Part shown: one piece after another, positions 24,797 through 32,135 of the stretch | How positions within the stretch are numbered: position 1 is the stretch's first letter | How the letters are laid out: the number at the start of each line of letters is the position of its first letter | The notes under the pieces: generated by a model | Told to the model about the DNA's origin: nothing | The model's input: the letters and a program-made list of their open reading frames with translations, nothing else | Database searches by the model: none | Assembly: GCA_937895975.1 (NCBI GenBank) | Contig: CALBLG010000202.1 | Span: 1 to 33,692 of the forward strand | Origin: an uncultured Slackia sp. | Lineage (GTDB): Bacteria > Actinomycetota > Coriobacteriia > Coriobacteriales > Eggerthellaceae | DNA length: 33,692 bases | Reading direction: 5' to 3' | Translations under genes and position numbers: made by a program

Positions 24797-25255
24797 AGCG
24801 TGCTCCTTTGGTTGGGTGCTTTAACGCGATGCGAATTGAATGCGAGGTCGCACGCGGCATTGTGGGCGGGCGTTCGTCTGGCGAACGCGGTTGCGCCCGG
24901 TCGACGCCGCGCTCGTTAGGCTGTGGCCAGAAACGAGCGCGGCGCAAGGCCGCAAAATGCCGAGCAGCGGTGAGCTGCTACGAAAGTCAGGCGGGCGAGG
25001 CGCCAGCCTTATATGCCATTTCTTTTGGATTGTTGCGCGAAGTGCGAAAACAACCCGCCATGTGAGGCCAATCGTCGTGTGCGGAGCCCCGGGCGAGTTC
25101 TATGGCGAAGCGGGGAGTCAAGCCACTTCGCCGAGCGCCAAGGCTCTTGGGCGCAGTCGATCTGCGATCGAATAAAGCGCGGTTAAAAACAACGTTGGTT
25201 ATTATGCCTGGTTGGCTTTCGCTTGCGACCGTCCGCGGCGTAATTCATAAAATTC
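24797..25255. other. Intergenic region between the helicase and the tryptophan transporter leader
   Basis: I see no gene here. It contains a 12-bp inverted repeat, GCCGCGCTCGTT (24906-24917) with AACGAGCGCGGC (24932-24943), a weaker GGCGAAG/CTTCGCC pair (25104-25132), and an imperfect palindrome AACAACGTTGGTT at 25188-25200. The last one resembles the perfect palindrome upstream of the LuxR gene. The helicase promoter must lie in the left part. Confidence 0.5.
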
Positions 25256-25286
25256 TTACTGGTATCGCGCTTTAGTGTGTTATAGT
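25256..25286 (+). promoter_or_regulatory. Candidate promoter of the Trp leader and ECF operon
   Basis: TTACTG (25256-25261) and TATAGT (25281-25286) are spaced 19 bases apart (18 if TTATAG is taken). The sequence is locally AT-rich and fits a sigma70-like promoter for the leader RNA. Confidence 0.4.
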
Positions 25287-25301
25287 GCTTGCAACGAAAA
25301 C

Positions 25302-25318
25302 GCGGCATGCGATGCCGC
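25302..25318 (+). other. Hairpin in the leader 5' UTR
   Basis: GCGGCAT and ATGCCGC pair around GCG just downstream of the candidate promoter and 13 bases before the leader ribosome site. It may stabilise the leader RNA. Confidence 0.45.
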
Positions 25319-25345
25319 AAGCGATTTCCGAAAGGAGCCACCAGC

Positions 25346-25414
25346 ATGAACAACGCGCAGAACAATCTCATGAACTGGTGGTGGCGTGATGTGAATACGG
25401 TCGGTCGACTGTGA
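25346..25414 (+). CDS. Tryptophan leader peptide (attenuator)
   Basis: A 22-codon ORF, ATG 25346 to TGA 25412, with AAAGGAG eight bases upstream. It begins MNNAQNNLMNWWWRDV, with three consecutive TGG codons at 25376-25384. Single or clustered Trp codons in a short leader ahead of a terminator are the hallmark of ribosome-mediated trp attenuation, and the NWWW pattern also occurs in other actinobacterial trp leaders. When charged tRNA-Trp is scarce, ribosomes should stall at these codons. GGCGTG (25383-25388) can pair with CACGCC (25421-25426). TCGGTC (25401-25406) can pair with GACCGA (25460-25465), part of the terminator, so stalling could favour the antiterminated form. The cistrons downstream encode an ECF transporter, not biosynthesis enzymes. 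Confidence 0.88.
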   Translation: MNNAQNNLMNWWWRDVNTVGRL

Positions 25415-25447
25415 GTTCCGCACGCCTTTCATAGTTTGGCGATTAGG

Positions 25448-25475
25448 GGCCCTCGGTTAGACCGAGGGCCTTTTT
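25448..25475 (+). terminator. Attenuator terminator of the Trp leader
   Basis: A perfect 10-bp stem, GGCCCTCGGT with ACCGAGGGCC, loop TAG, then five T residues, 34 bases after the leader stop codon. It stands between the leader peptide and the first transporter gene, so it must be read through for transporter expression. Confidence 0.93.
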
Positions 25476-25553
25476 ATATGCGCCGAACTGCCAAGGCGCG
25501 CCAACGAAAGGCACCGACCGCATTCGCATCACGCGCCGCCATCTTTGCTGGAC

Positions 25554-25580
25554 GCGTTAAATGCTCAGAGCGTTTAACGC
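25554..25580 (+). promoter_or_regulatory. 11-bp hairpin between the attenuator and the transporter
   Basis: GCGTTAAATGC and GCGTTTAACGC pair (one T-G) around TCAGA, ending 40 bases before the TrpP-like ATG. It has no T run. It may be an RNA-stability element, an operator, or part of a second control layer. Confidence 0.5.
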
Positions 25581-25620
25581 ATTCGAATGAACCGGATATT
25601 TCCTCGAAAGGATTTCTATC

Positions 25621-26193
25621 ATGTCTGAAAACACCGCCGCTGCCCAGCCCCGCACCGTTGCCGCCGTCGATCGCGGAAAGCTTGACATTAAAGCGCTTGT
25701 GCTGCTTGCCATTTTGCTTGCCGCCGGCTTCATCCTGAACATGTTCGTGGGCAAGGCCATTTCTGGTGCCACGGGCGGTATGATTTCGCCTGAGTTCATC
25801 ATTTCGGCGTTTTGCCTTACCATTTTGGTGGTTCGCCCGAACGTGGGCCAGGCGCTGGTCATTGGCCTTATTTCTGCAGCTGTCATCCAAATTACCACCA
25901 CGTCGCCGTTCATCGATTTCGCGGCCGAAGGCGTTGCCGCTGTGGTTATGGCACTTATCGTGAAGGCGGGCATGAATACCTCGGCGAAAAAGGTGATTCC
26001 GCTGGTCGGAACGTTCATCACCACGCTTATCTCGGGCGTCATCTTCATGGTTATCAAAATGGCCCTGATCGGCGTTGTGGGCGAACTCGCCGCCGCTATG
26101 CTGCCGGTCGTCATTGCCACGGCGTGCTTCAATGCCATTCTGTGCCAGGCTTTGTACCTGCCCATCAAGAAAGCTTTGAAGGTCGAGGACTAG
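25621..26193 (+). CDS. TrpP-like ECF transporter S component, predicted tryptophan-specific
   Basis: A 190-residue hydrophobic protein with about 6 helices and a short polar N-terminus (residues 1-22). The core resembles the TrpP family of tryptophan transporters: helix 1 LDIKALVLLAILLAAGFIL, then GGMISPEFIISAFCLTILVVRP, NVGQALVIGLISAAVIQITTTSPF, and a final pair ending LPVVIATACFNAILCQALYLP. S components bind the substrate and dock to a shared or dedicated energising module. Here the ATPase and T genes follow directly. The upstream Trp leader independently points to tryptophan as the ligand. The ATG at 25621 has GAAAGGA about 9 bases upstream. Family assignment is from memory of the motif pattern, not an alignment. 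Confidence 0.8.
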   Translation: MSENTAAAQPRTVAAVDRGKLDIKALVLLAILLAAGFILNMFVGKAISGATGGMISPEFIISAFCLTILVVRPNVGQALVIGLISAAVIQITTTSPFIDFAAEGVAAVVMALIVKAGMNTSAKKVIPLVGTFITTLISGVIFMVIKMALIGVVGELAAAMLPVVIATACFNAILCQALYLPIKKALKVED

Positions 26194-26277
26194 CGGTTCT
26201 TAATAGTATCTAAGTTTCCATTTACGCTTTACTTACTAAAAACAACTATAAGCTTGCCGGCATTCGAAAGGCCTACC

Positions 26278-28047
26278 ATGCATCCGATTATTCAAATCAA
26301 AGATGTGACGTTTACCTACTCGGGCTCGCGGCGCCATGCGCTCGAAAACGTTTCTCTTGAAATTGGCGAAGGCGAATTCGTGGGTGTCATTGGGCCTTCG
26401 GGCGCCGGCAAGTCGACGCTTGCTGCCGTGATGTCGGGTGCAGTGCCGCATCACTTCATCGGCGAGCTGTATGGCGCGTGTCTGGTCGATGGCCGCGATA
26501 CGTGCGAAGTGACCTTGACCGACGTGTCGCGCCTGGTTGGAAGCGTGCTGCAAGACATCGACGCGCAGTTCGTGGCGTCGAACGTGCGCGACGAGCTGCT
26601 GTTTGGGTTGGAGAATTTCGGCGTGCCGCACGACGAGATTCCCGTTCGCATGCAGCAGGCGCTCGAAACCGTGGGCATCGAAGATTTGCGCGACCGCGAA
26701 ATCGCCACGCTTTCGGGCGGCCAAAAGCAGAAGGTGGCCATTGCCGCCATTCTGGCGCTGCGCCCGCGCGTGCTGGTGCTCGATGAGCCCACGGCGGCGC
26801 TTGACCCGGCATCGTCGACGCTCGTGTTCGAAACGTTGCGCGAGGTGAACCGCTCGGCGGGCATCACTGTGGTGGTGATCGAGCAGAAAGTCGCGCTGCT
26901 TTCGGAATATTGCAGCCGCGTTGTGGTTTTTGACCAGGGGAAACTTGTACTTGATGGCACGCCGCATGAAGTGTTCGCGCACGGCGAGCAGCTGCGCTCT
27001 ATTGGCGTGGACAGCCCGCGTACGGCGCGCGTGTCGAATTCCCTTGCCGCGGCGGGTTTGTGCGAGGCGGGCGCGCCGGCGCTTTCGGTCGAAGAAGCGG
27101 CGGCGTTGGTTGCGAAAGTCGTGGGGGCGAAGGCCGACGGGGCGGTGGCTTCTGGCAAGCGCCTAACGTTCGATGCTGCGCATTCGTCTGCGAGTGCTCC
27201 TTCGGCACGCGCCGAGGGTGGCGGGGCCGTTGTGCGCTTCTCGAGCGTGGGTTTTTCCTATCCTGGCGGCGGGGCATCGGTGCGCGACCTCGATTTGCAG
27301 GTGTTCCCGGGCGAGGTCGTGGGCATCGTCGGGCAAAACGGCGCGGGCAAAACCACGCTTACCAAGTTGCTGAATGGCTTGCTGAAGCCCGCCGAGGGCA
27401 ACGTGGTTGTTGCGGGGTTGAATACGCGCGAGGTTCCCACAAGCCGCATCGCGCGTCACGTGTCCACGCTGTTTCAAAATCCCGATCGCCAAATTTGCAA
27501 AGACACCGTGCTCGACGAGGTTGCATTCGGGCTGCTGCTGCAAGGCATTTCTCCAGACGAGGCGTCCGCGCGCGCGAAGGCTACGTGCGAGCGCTTCGGC
27601 CTTCCGCTCGACGAAGCGCCGTTTTCGCTGTCGCGCGGCCAGCGTCAAATGGTGGCGCTTGCATCGGTTGTGGTGGGCGAGCCGCAGGTTATCGTGCTCG
27701 ACGAACCCACGAGCGGCCTGGATTATCGCGAGTGCATGACGGTCATGGAAACCGTGCGCGATATGGCGACGCGCGGCAGCGCCGTGGTGATGGTGTGCCA
27801 TGACATGGAAGTCGTGAGCGACTTCGCAAGCCGCTTGGTGGTTATGGCCAACGGCGAAATTCTGGGCCGCGGCACGTGCGCCGAGGTGTTCGCGAATTCC
27901 GATCTTATGCGGCGCGCGTTCGTCGAGCCGCCCCAGGCTATTGCTCTCGCGAGCAAACTCGCGGCTGAAGTGTCGCCGTCATTTGCGGGGCTTTCCGAGG
28001 TCGCCGACATCGTTGCCGTTGCGAAGGAGTTGGCCGGCCGTGCTTAA
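26278..28047 (+). CDS. ECF transporter ATPase, two fused ABC domains
   Basis: A 589-residue protein joining two energy-coupling ATPases, equal to EcfA1 plus EcfA2 in one chain. Domain 1 has Walker A GPSGAGKST (39-47), signature LSGGQKQK near 145 and Walker B VLVLDEPTAALD near 165. Domain 2 has Walker A GQNGAGKTT near 351, a Q-loop FQNPDRQI, a variant signature LSRGQRQ near 451 and Walker B VIVLDEPTSGLD near 471. The halves are joined by a linker (about 250-310) rich in Ala and Ser. The ATG at 26278 has AAAGG six bases upstream; a TTG at 26254 is less likely. It hydrolyses ATP to drive the S component through EcfT. Confidence 0.93.
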   Translation: MHPIIQIKDVTFTYSGSRRHALENVSLEIGEGEFVGVIGPSGAGKSTLAAVMSGAVPHHFIGELYGACLVDGRDTCEVTLTDVSRLVGSVLQDIDAQFVASNVRDELLFGLENFGVPHDEIPVRMQQALETVGIEDLRDREIATLSGGQKQKVAIAAILALRPRVLVLDEPTAALDPASSTLVFETLREVNRSAGITVVVIEQKVALLSEYCSRVVVFDQGKLVLDGTPHEVFAHGEQLRSIGVDSPRTARVSNSLAAAGLCEAGAPALSVEEAAALVAKVVGAKADGAVASGKRLTFDAAHSSASAPSARAEGGGAVVRFSSVGFSYPGGGASVRDLDLQVFPGEVVGIVGQNGAGKTTLTKLLNGLLKPAEGNVVVAGLNTREVPTSRIARHVSTLFQNPDRQICKDTVLDEVAFGLLLQGISPDEASARAKATCERFGLPLDEAPFSLSRGQRQMVALASVVVGEPQVIVLDEPTSGLDYRECMTVMETVRDMATRGSAVVMVCHDMEVVSDFASRLVVMANGEILGRGTCAEVFANSDLMRRAFVEPPQAIALASKLAAEVSPSFAGLSEVADIVAVAKELAGRA

Positions 28048-28786
28048 TGTCATCGACTACATGCCCGGCAGCACGCTGCTGCACAAACTGAACCCCGTGG
28101 CCAAAGTCGCGCTCGCGGCGGCGATCATCGCTGCGACTTTCCTCGCGCAAAGCTACGCGATGCTCGTTGGGCTGCTCGCGCTCACGTTGGCGATGGGAGT
28201 CTATGCGGGCGTTGCGAATCGGTTGTTCACGCTTATGAAACTGTTGGTGCCGCTCGCGCTCATTTTGCTCGTTTTGCAGGTGGCCTTCATGCGCGCCGGC
28301 ACGCCGGTATTCGGTTTCGTGACCGATGAAGGCCTGGTAACCGGCACGAAGGCATGCCTGCGCCTTTTGGGCGTGGCGCTTCCGCTGCTGCTCATGCTTA
28401 TGGTTACGCCGCTGGGCGATTTGGCGAATGCATGCGTCGAGAAGCTGCATATTCCGTATCGCTACGCCTTTACGTTCACCACGGCGCTGCGGTTCGTGCC
28501 TGTGTTTTCCCAAGAAATGAACGCCATCATGGAGGCGCAAACAGCGCGCGGCGTGGAATACGACACGAACAACCCGTTCAAGAAACTCAAGCTCATGCTG
28601 CCGCTATGCATTCCGCTGCTGCTTTCGTCGGTGGGCAAAACCGATGCCACCGCGCTTGCGGCCGAGCAACGCGGCTTCTATTTGCGCACGCGCGAAAGCG
28701 CCTACGACCGTTACCCGTTTGCTGCGCGCGACTATGCGGCGTTCGCGCTATGCGCGGCTCTTATTGCCCTGGGCGTGCTTTTTTAA
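28040..28786 (+). CDS. ECF transporter T component
   Basis: A 248-residue membrane protein starting at GTG 28040, which overlaps the end of the ATPase gene by 8 bases; AAGGAG lies 10 bases upstream. It has the EcfT layout: four to six helices with long cytoplasmic coupling helices carrying two Ala-Arg-Gly type motifs, AQTARG near 169-171 and EQRGF near 210. These grip the ATPase domains. The N-terminal DYMPGSTLLHKLNPVAKVAL is also typical (the PGxSxLHxLxPxxK pattern). The operon closes with a bidirectional terminator. Confidence 0.92.
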   Translation: MLNVIDYMPGSTLLHKLNPVAKVALAAAIIAATFLAQSYAMLVGLLALTLAMGVYAGVANRLFTLMKLLVPLALILLVLQVAFMRAGTPVFGFVTDEGLVTGTKACLRLLGVALPLLLMLMVTPLGDLANACVEKLHIPYRYAFTFTTALRFVPVFSQEMNAIMEAQTARGVEYDTNNPFKKLKLMLPLCIPLLLSSVGKTDATALAAEQRGFYLRTRESAYDRYPFAARDYAAFALCAALIALGVLF

Positions 28787-28862
28787 ATCGGCATGACGGG
28801 TTGGGGCCATATGGATGCGCAAATTCGCTTCCGACCTGCACTTTGTATATGGATATAAAAAA

Positions 28863-28887
28863 GGGGCCGATTGTTCGGCCCCTTTTT
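28863..28887. terminator. Bidirectional intrinsic terminator
   Basis: GGGGCCGA pairs with TCGGCCCC around TTGT, with A runs before and five T residues after. It ends the ECF operon (+) and the DDAH gene (-). Confidence 0.93.
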
Positions 28888-28908
28888 GCGCATTGTCGTT
28901 CGTGCAAA

Positions 28909-29688
28909 CTAGAAACGCAGGCTCAGGCAGCTCAGGCCGCCATCGATTTTGCGGTATTCGGACGTGTCGACGGTGAGCGTCTTGTAGCCCAGGTCTTGCA
29001 CGGCTTTCAGCACGGTGGGGTAGCCCTCGGGCACGATAACGGTGTCGTTTACCCAGATGCAGTTAGCGGCATAGGCTTCGTCCTCGGGGATTTCAACCTT
29101 GTTGTACTTCTCGAAGTCGGGCTTGGTTTTGAATTCGCCGGAAACCAGCATGTTGTTGTCTTCCAGGTAGTTCACGCCGGTCTTCAGGTGCAACACGTAC
29201 TCCAGCGGCACTTCGCTGCCCGAAAGGCCCCAGCCTTCCAGAATCTCGATGAACTGGCGAATGCCCTCTTCGTTGGTGCGCGCGGAGCGGCCCACATAGA
29301 AGTGGTCGCCGACCATCATCACGTCGCCGCCTTCCAGCGTGCCCGGCGCGGTGATGTGCGCAATGTGATCGTCGTCGAAGAACTGGCGAATGGTGGGTTC
29401 CATTTCCTTGGCTTCGCCATTGCGCGAGCCGGCGCCGGGGTTGTCGATGATGGCGCCGCAGCGGGTGATGACGGCGGTGTCTTCGACGAAGCAGCTGTCG
29501 GGGTACTCTTCAAGCGCGGGAAGCACGGTGACGTCGACGTCGCACTGCTTCAGGGCCTCGATGTAGGCGTCGTGCTGCTTGATCGCCTTCTCGTAAATCG
29601 GCTTGCCCAGCTCCGGGGCGCTGGTGATACCGTCGCACAGCGATTTGCCGGGGCGGCGCACAATAACGTGGGAGAACTTCTTAGCCAT
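28909..29688 (-). CDS. Dimethylargininase (DDAH) / arginine deiminase-superfamily protein
   Basis: A 259-residue guanidine-modifying hydrolase. DDAH enzymes hydrolyse N-methylated arginines to citrulline plus methylamines. Visible catalytic features are the Asp motif FVEDTAVI, the EGGDVMMVGDHFYVGRSART block, His167 in VLHLKTG, and the nucleophile Cys254 in GGLSCLSLRF at the very end. The length fits single-domain DDAH (about 255-285), not arginine deiminase (about 400). The ATG at 29688 has AGAGG about 8 bases upstream; the open frame extends further but through an A/T-rich leader. Many coriobacteria rely on arginine, so this enzyme may widen the range of usable arginine derivatives, which is inference. 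Confidence 0.9.
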   Translation of the reverse strand: MAKKFSHVIVRRPGKSLCDGITSAPELGKPIYEKAIKQHDAYIEALKQCDVDVTVLPALEEYPDSCFVEDTAVITRCGAIIDNPGAGSRNGEAKEMEPTIRQFFDDDHIAHITAPGTLEGGDVMMVGDHFYVGRSARTNEEGIRQFIEILEGWGLSGSEVPLEYVLHLKTGVNYLEDNNMLVSGEFKTKPDFEKYNKVEIPEDEAYAANCIWVNDTVIVPEGYPTVLKAVQDLGYKTLTVDTSEYRKIDGGLSCLSLRF

Positions 29689-30114
29689 GAAGGTTCCTCT
29701 CTTTGCGGATGTGGCTTCAAGCCGCGTGGGGCGCGGCTTTCTCAAACTGCTCTATTGTACTCCGTTTCCGTATGGGTGGGCTCGGCGATGCATGCGCGCT
29801 CGGCGTTTGAATAAGATTGAGAAGGGGACGGGCGCGGAATCGCTTTCTGCAAGGAAATGGCTGCGTGGATGGCATGAAATCCGAGTTTTGCAGCGACGTT
29901 ATTGGCATTAAGAGACAAGCGAATTGCGAAACCCCAGGTCGATTATCTTGGTGTACGACTGAAAACGGTGAAAGCTGTGCTTTTGCCTGTGTGCTAGCTG
30001 CAAAGCTCGTGATTTTTGCCACGAAGGGGCGGTTTTTCTTGTGAGGGAGGCTTAATCGGTCCAATTGGCAAAACGGGAATCGATTTGCGTTTTCGAGTCG
30101 ATCGGTGGGGTTCT
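29689..30114. other. Intergenic region between DDAH and the LuxR-type gene
   Basis: No supported gene is seen in these 426 bases. AAGCCGCG (29719-29726) and CGCGGCTT (29732-29739) form an 8-bp hairpin in the DDAH 5' region. The LuxR gene has no clear intrinsic terminator here. Confidence 0.4.
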
Positions 30115-31644
30115 CTATTTCCCCAAGAACTTCTTGGCGAGGCCGGCGCGGGTTTGGGTGCCGGTTTTCTCGTAGATATTGGTGAGGTGGCGCTGCACCA
30201 TGCGAAGTGAGATGCCCAGGTCGTCGGCGATATTTTTCAGCGGACGCTCGTCGGCGGTTACGGCGCGCAGCACATCGGCCTCGCGCGGGGTAAGGCTATG
30301 GGCTTCGATGAACGCCGCTTGCAATTCCTCGGGCGACGGCGCGTTCTCGGCGGCTTTGCCGGCTTCGATGACTTCGCGCTCGCGTGTCGTTTGCGGCAGG
30401 CGGAAAAGCCCCGCACCCATAAATGCCACCGTGGCCAGCACAAACAATACGAGTGAGGCGATCATTACGGAAACGACGCCCGCTTGGGTGAGCGCGATCG
30501 ATGCGCCGGAAATGGTGAATGCGCACAGGTTGTTCGCCGCGCGACCCATGCCGGCCCACAGCTGCGGCGTGCGCATGCGTGGCGCGAGCTGTAGAAACGT
30601 GGCGGTGAAGAATGTCACGAAGAAGCCCGAGCTCAGATAGAACACAATGAGCCCGATAACAGGGCTTGCGCCGGCTTCGACGGCGAGAATCGAAATAATC
30701 GAGAGCACCGTGATCGAGAACATGATGAAGCCCATATAGCGCCGCTCGCGAATATCGAATAGCACGCCTGCGACCAGCCCGCTTGCAGCTAAAAACAGGC
30801 GAGGCCATTCGTCGACCGAGACGGCTCCCTGTGCGTCGGCGATGGTGACCACATTGTCGAGCGTTGAAAACATGCAGGCCAGAATGGCAACGAGCGCGAC
30901 CGACCACAATGCCCGCGAGAGCGGTTGTGGGTTGCCGTTCTCGCGATTTGGCGTATGAGCGATAACCCCGGCCGTTTTTGGGCACGTGAGGAAAATTCGT
31001 TTTCGAGTGTTGCTGGTCACTGTCGTCTGCGCGTCGGAAATCACGCGGTTGCATGGGAGGGTAGAGGCGCTTTCGCCGTGGTGGCCGGTTGGCTGCGTTT
31101 CGCGCGGGCGATCCTTTTGCGCGGCGAGCATGAGCGCGGCGAGCGCGACTGCGCCAATGCACAGAACGGCCAGCTCGCCTGCGCCAGCAGGCGCGAATTG
31201 GTTGTTCGCGAATTGCAGCAGGATGCCCGCGGCATACGCGGAGCCTGCGCCTTTGGCGAGCGATGGGCTGTTTTCGAAGGCGCTCGCCATGCTCCAATGC
31301 GCGGCGGAGCCCAAACAGCCAAGCAGGAAAAATCCCAGGCAGCCTGCTATTTGAACGATTGCCGGGTCGGTTGAGGAGAATATGGCGCAAAGGCAGGCGA
31401 TTGTGCCCGCCGCTTCGATCGCCGGCGCCCATGCGCGCGACTTCGGGAGTTTTTCGATGCTCGCGAATGCGAGAAAACCCACAACGCTTGTGCCTAAAAC
31501 GAGTGCCTGGGCGCCGACGACCTCTTCTGCGGAAACGAGTTGGCCGATTTGCCGATCGAAGAAAAACTCCCCGCCTAAAAATACGAAGGTGAATAGGGCG
31601 AGCGCTAAAAGCGAGGCGAGCGATCTTCTGTCGATGGATGGCAT
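30115..31644 (-). CDS. LuxR-type regulator with an N-terminal polytopic membrane domain
   Basis: A 509-residue protein. The ATG at 31644 has AAAGGAG four to five bases upstream; the longer frame adds an unsupported 31 residues. About 10-12 hydrophobic helices fill residues 10-420, split by a polar loop near 190-245. The C-terminus is a LuxR helix-turn-helix: LTPREADVLRAVTADERP, IADDLGISLRMVQRHLTNIY, then KTGTQTRAGLAKKFL. Membrane-sensor LuxR proteins of this shape are expanded in Eggerthellaceae and often sit beside the genes they regulate, such as surface proteins or respiratory enzymes. It is divergent from the secreted protein at 32136, with two perfect palindromes between. Confidence 0.9.
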   Translation of the reverse strand: MPSIDRRSLASLLALALFTFVFLGGEFFFDRQIGQLVSAEEVVGAQALVLGTSVVGFLAFASIEKLPKSRAWAPAIEAAGTIACLCAIFSSTDPAIVQIAGCLGFFLLGCLGSAAHWSMASAFENSPSLAKGAGSAYAAGILLQFANNQFAPAGAGELAVLCIGAVALAALMLAAQKDRPRETQPTGHHGESASTLPCNRVISDAQTTVTSNTRKRIFLTCPKTAGVIAHTPNRENGNPQPLSRALWSVALVAILACMFSTLDNVVTIADAQGAVSVDEWPRLFLAASGLVAGVLFDIRERRYMGFIMFSITVLSIISILAVEAGASPVIGLIVFYLSSGFFVTFFTATFLQLAPRMRTPQLWAGMGRAANNLCAFTISGASIALTQAGVVSVMIASLVLFVLATVAFMGAGLFRLPQTTREREVIEAGKAAENAPSPEELQAAFIEAHSLTPREADVLRAVTADERPLKNIADDLGISLRMVQRHLTNIYEKTGTQTRAGLAKKFLGK

Positions 31645-31748
31645 GCGGCTCCTTTGCGGGCGACGATTCGGTGAAATCATTGTAGCAATGGCGATGTTTC
31701 GGCTTCGCAAAAAGCTGCGAGCGAGAAGAAAATACAAGTTTCAAAAAG

Positions 31749-31764
31749 AAACCAACGTTGGTTT
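31749..31764. promoter_or_regulatory. 16-bp perfect palindrome upstream of the LuxR gene
   Basis: AAACCAACGTTGGTTT lies about 105 bases upstream of the LuxR start. It is a good candidate dimer operator. A near copy (AACAACGTTGGTT) occurs at 25188-25200 ahead of the Trp leader. Confidence 0.5.
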
Positions 31765-31979
31765 GCGGAAAAGCGCAACGGCGGGACGGGCGGTCCCTGT
31801 CCCGCTAAAGGCAAAATGCAGCGAAAGAGTAGTTGCCGGGAAGCGGGGAGTGGTGGTCAAGGGGACGGCTCTTTTAACTCCATATGGTTAACTCCGCATG
31901 GCAAGCCGAGACGTGGCGCGGGGTGGCTCCCTGCTCCGTTTGACGGTGAAATCGGGAGATTTTCGAAGATGGACACCAG

Positions 31980-31997
31980 GGTTCGTATATACGAACC
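31980..31997. promoter_or_regulatory. 18-bp perfect palindrome upstream of the surface-protein gene
   Basis: GGTTCGTATATACGAACC is symmetric over its full length, 138 bases before the surface-protein start. TTCGAA motifs flank it. There is no T run after it, so a binding site is more likely than a terminator. Confidence 0.6.
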
Positions 31998-32135
31998 TTT
32001 CGAATTTCGCATGTTCGGCGTAAAGCGAAAACCAAACGCATTCGCGTTTCTTCGGAAAGGGGCCTGGCGTATCTGCGTCTGGGTCCCGCCTGAAGTTCGC
32101 GGGCGCGAGGCAATTCCGAGGAAAGCAGGTGCGAT

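Larger units (their letters stand above)
31645..32135. other. Divergent intergenic region with several palindromes
   Basis: These 491 bases hold no supported gene. Besides the two palindromes listed separately, GCGGGAC (31781-31787) and GTCCCGC (31799-31805) are inverted, a degenerate copy of the GTGGGTCAAGGGGA hairpin lies near 31852-31881, and AAACGC-ATTC-GCGTTT is at 32034-32049. No c-di-GMP or other riboswitch is evident in the leader of the surface-protein gene. Confidence 0.5.

Noticed and set aside
22619..24919. 766-codon open frame on the plus strand opposite the helicase
   Set aside because: It is antisense to a helicase with all its motifs, and its translation is Ala/Val-rich low complexity caused by the GC-rich codon bias.
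31998..32135. c-di-GMP riboswitch in the leader of the surface-protein gene
   Set aside because: Some purine-rich hairpins are present, but the conserved core and tetraloop-receptor segments are not recognisable.
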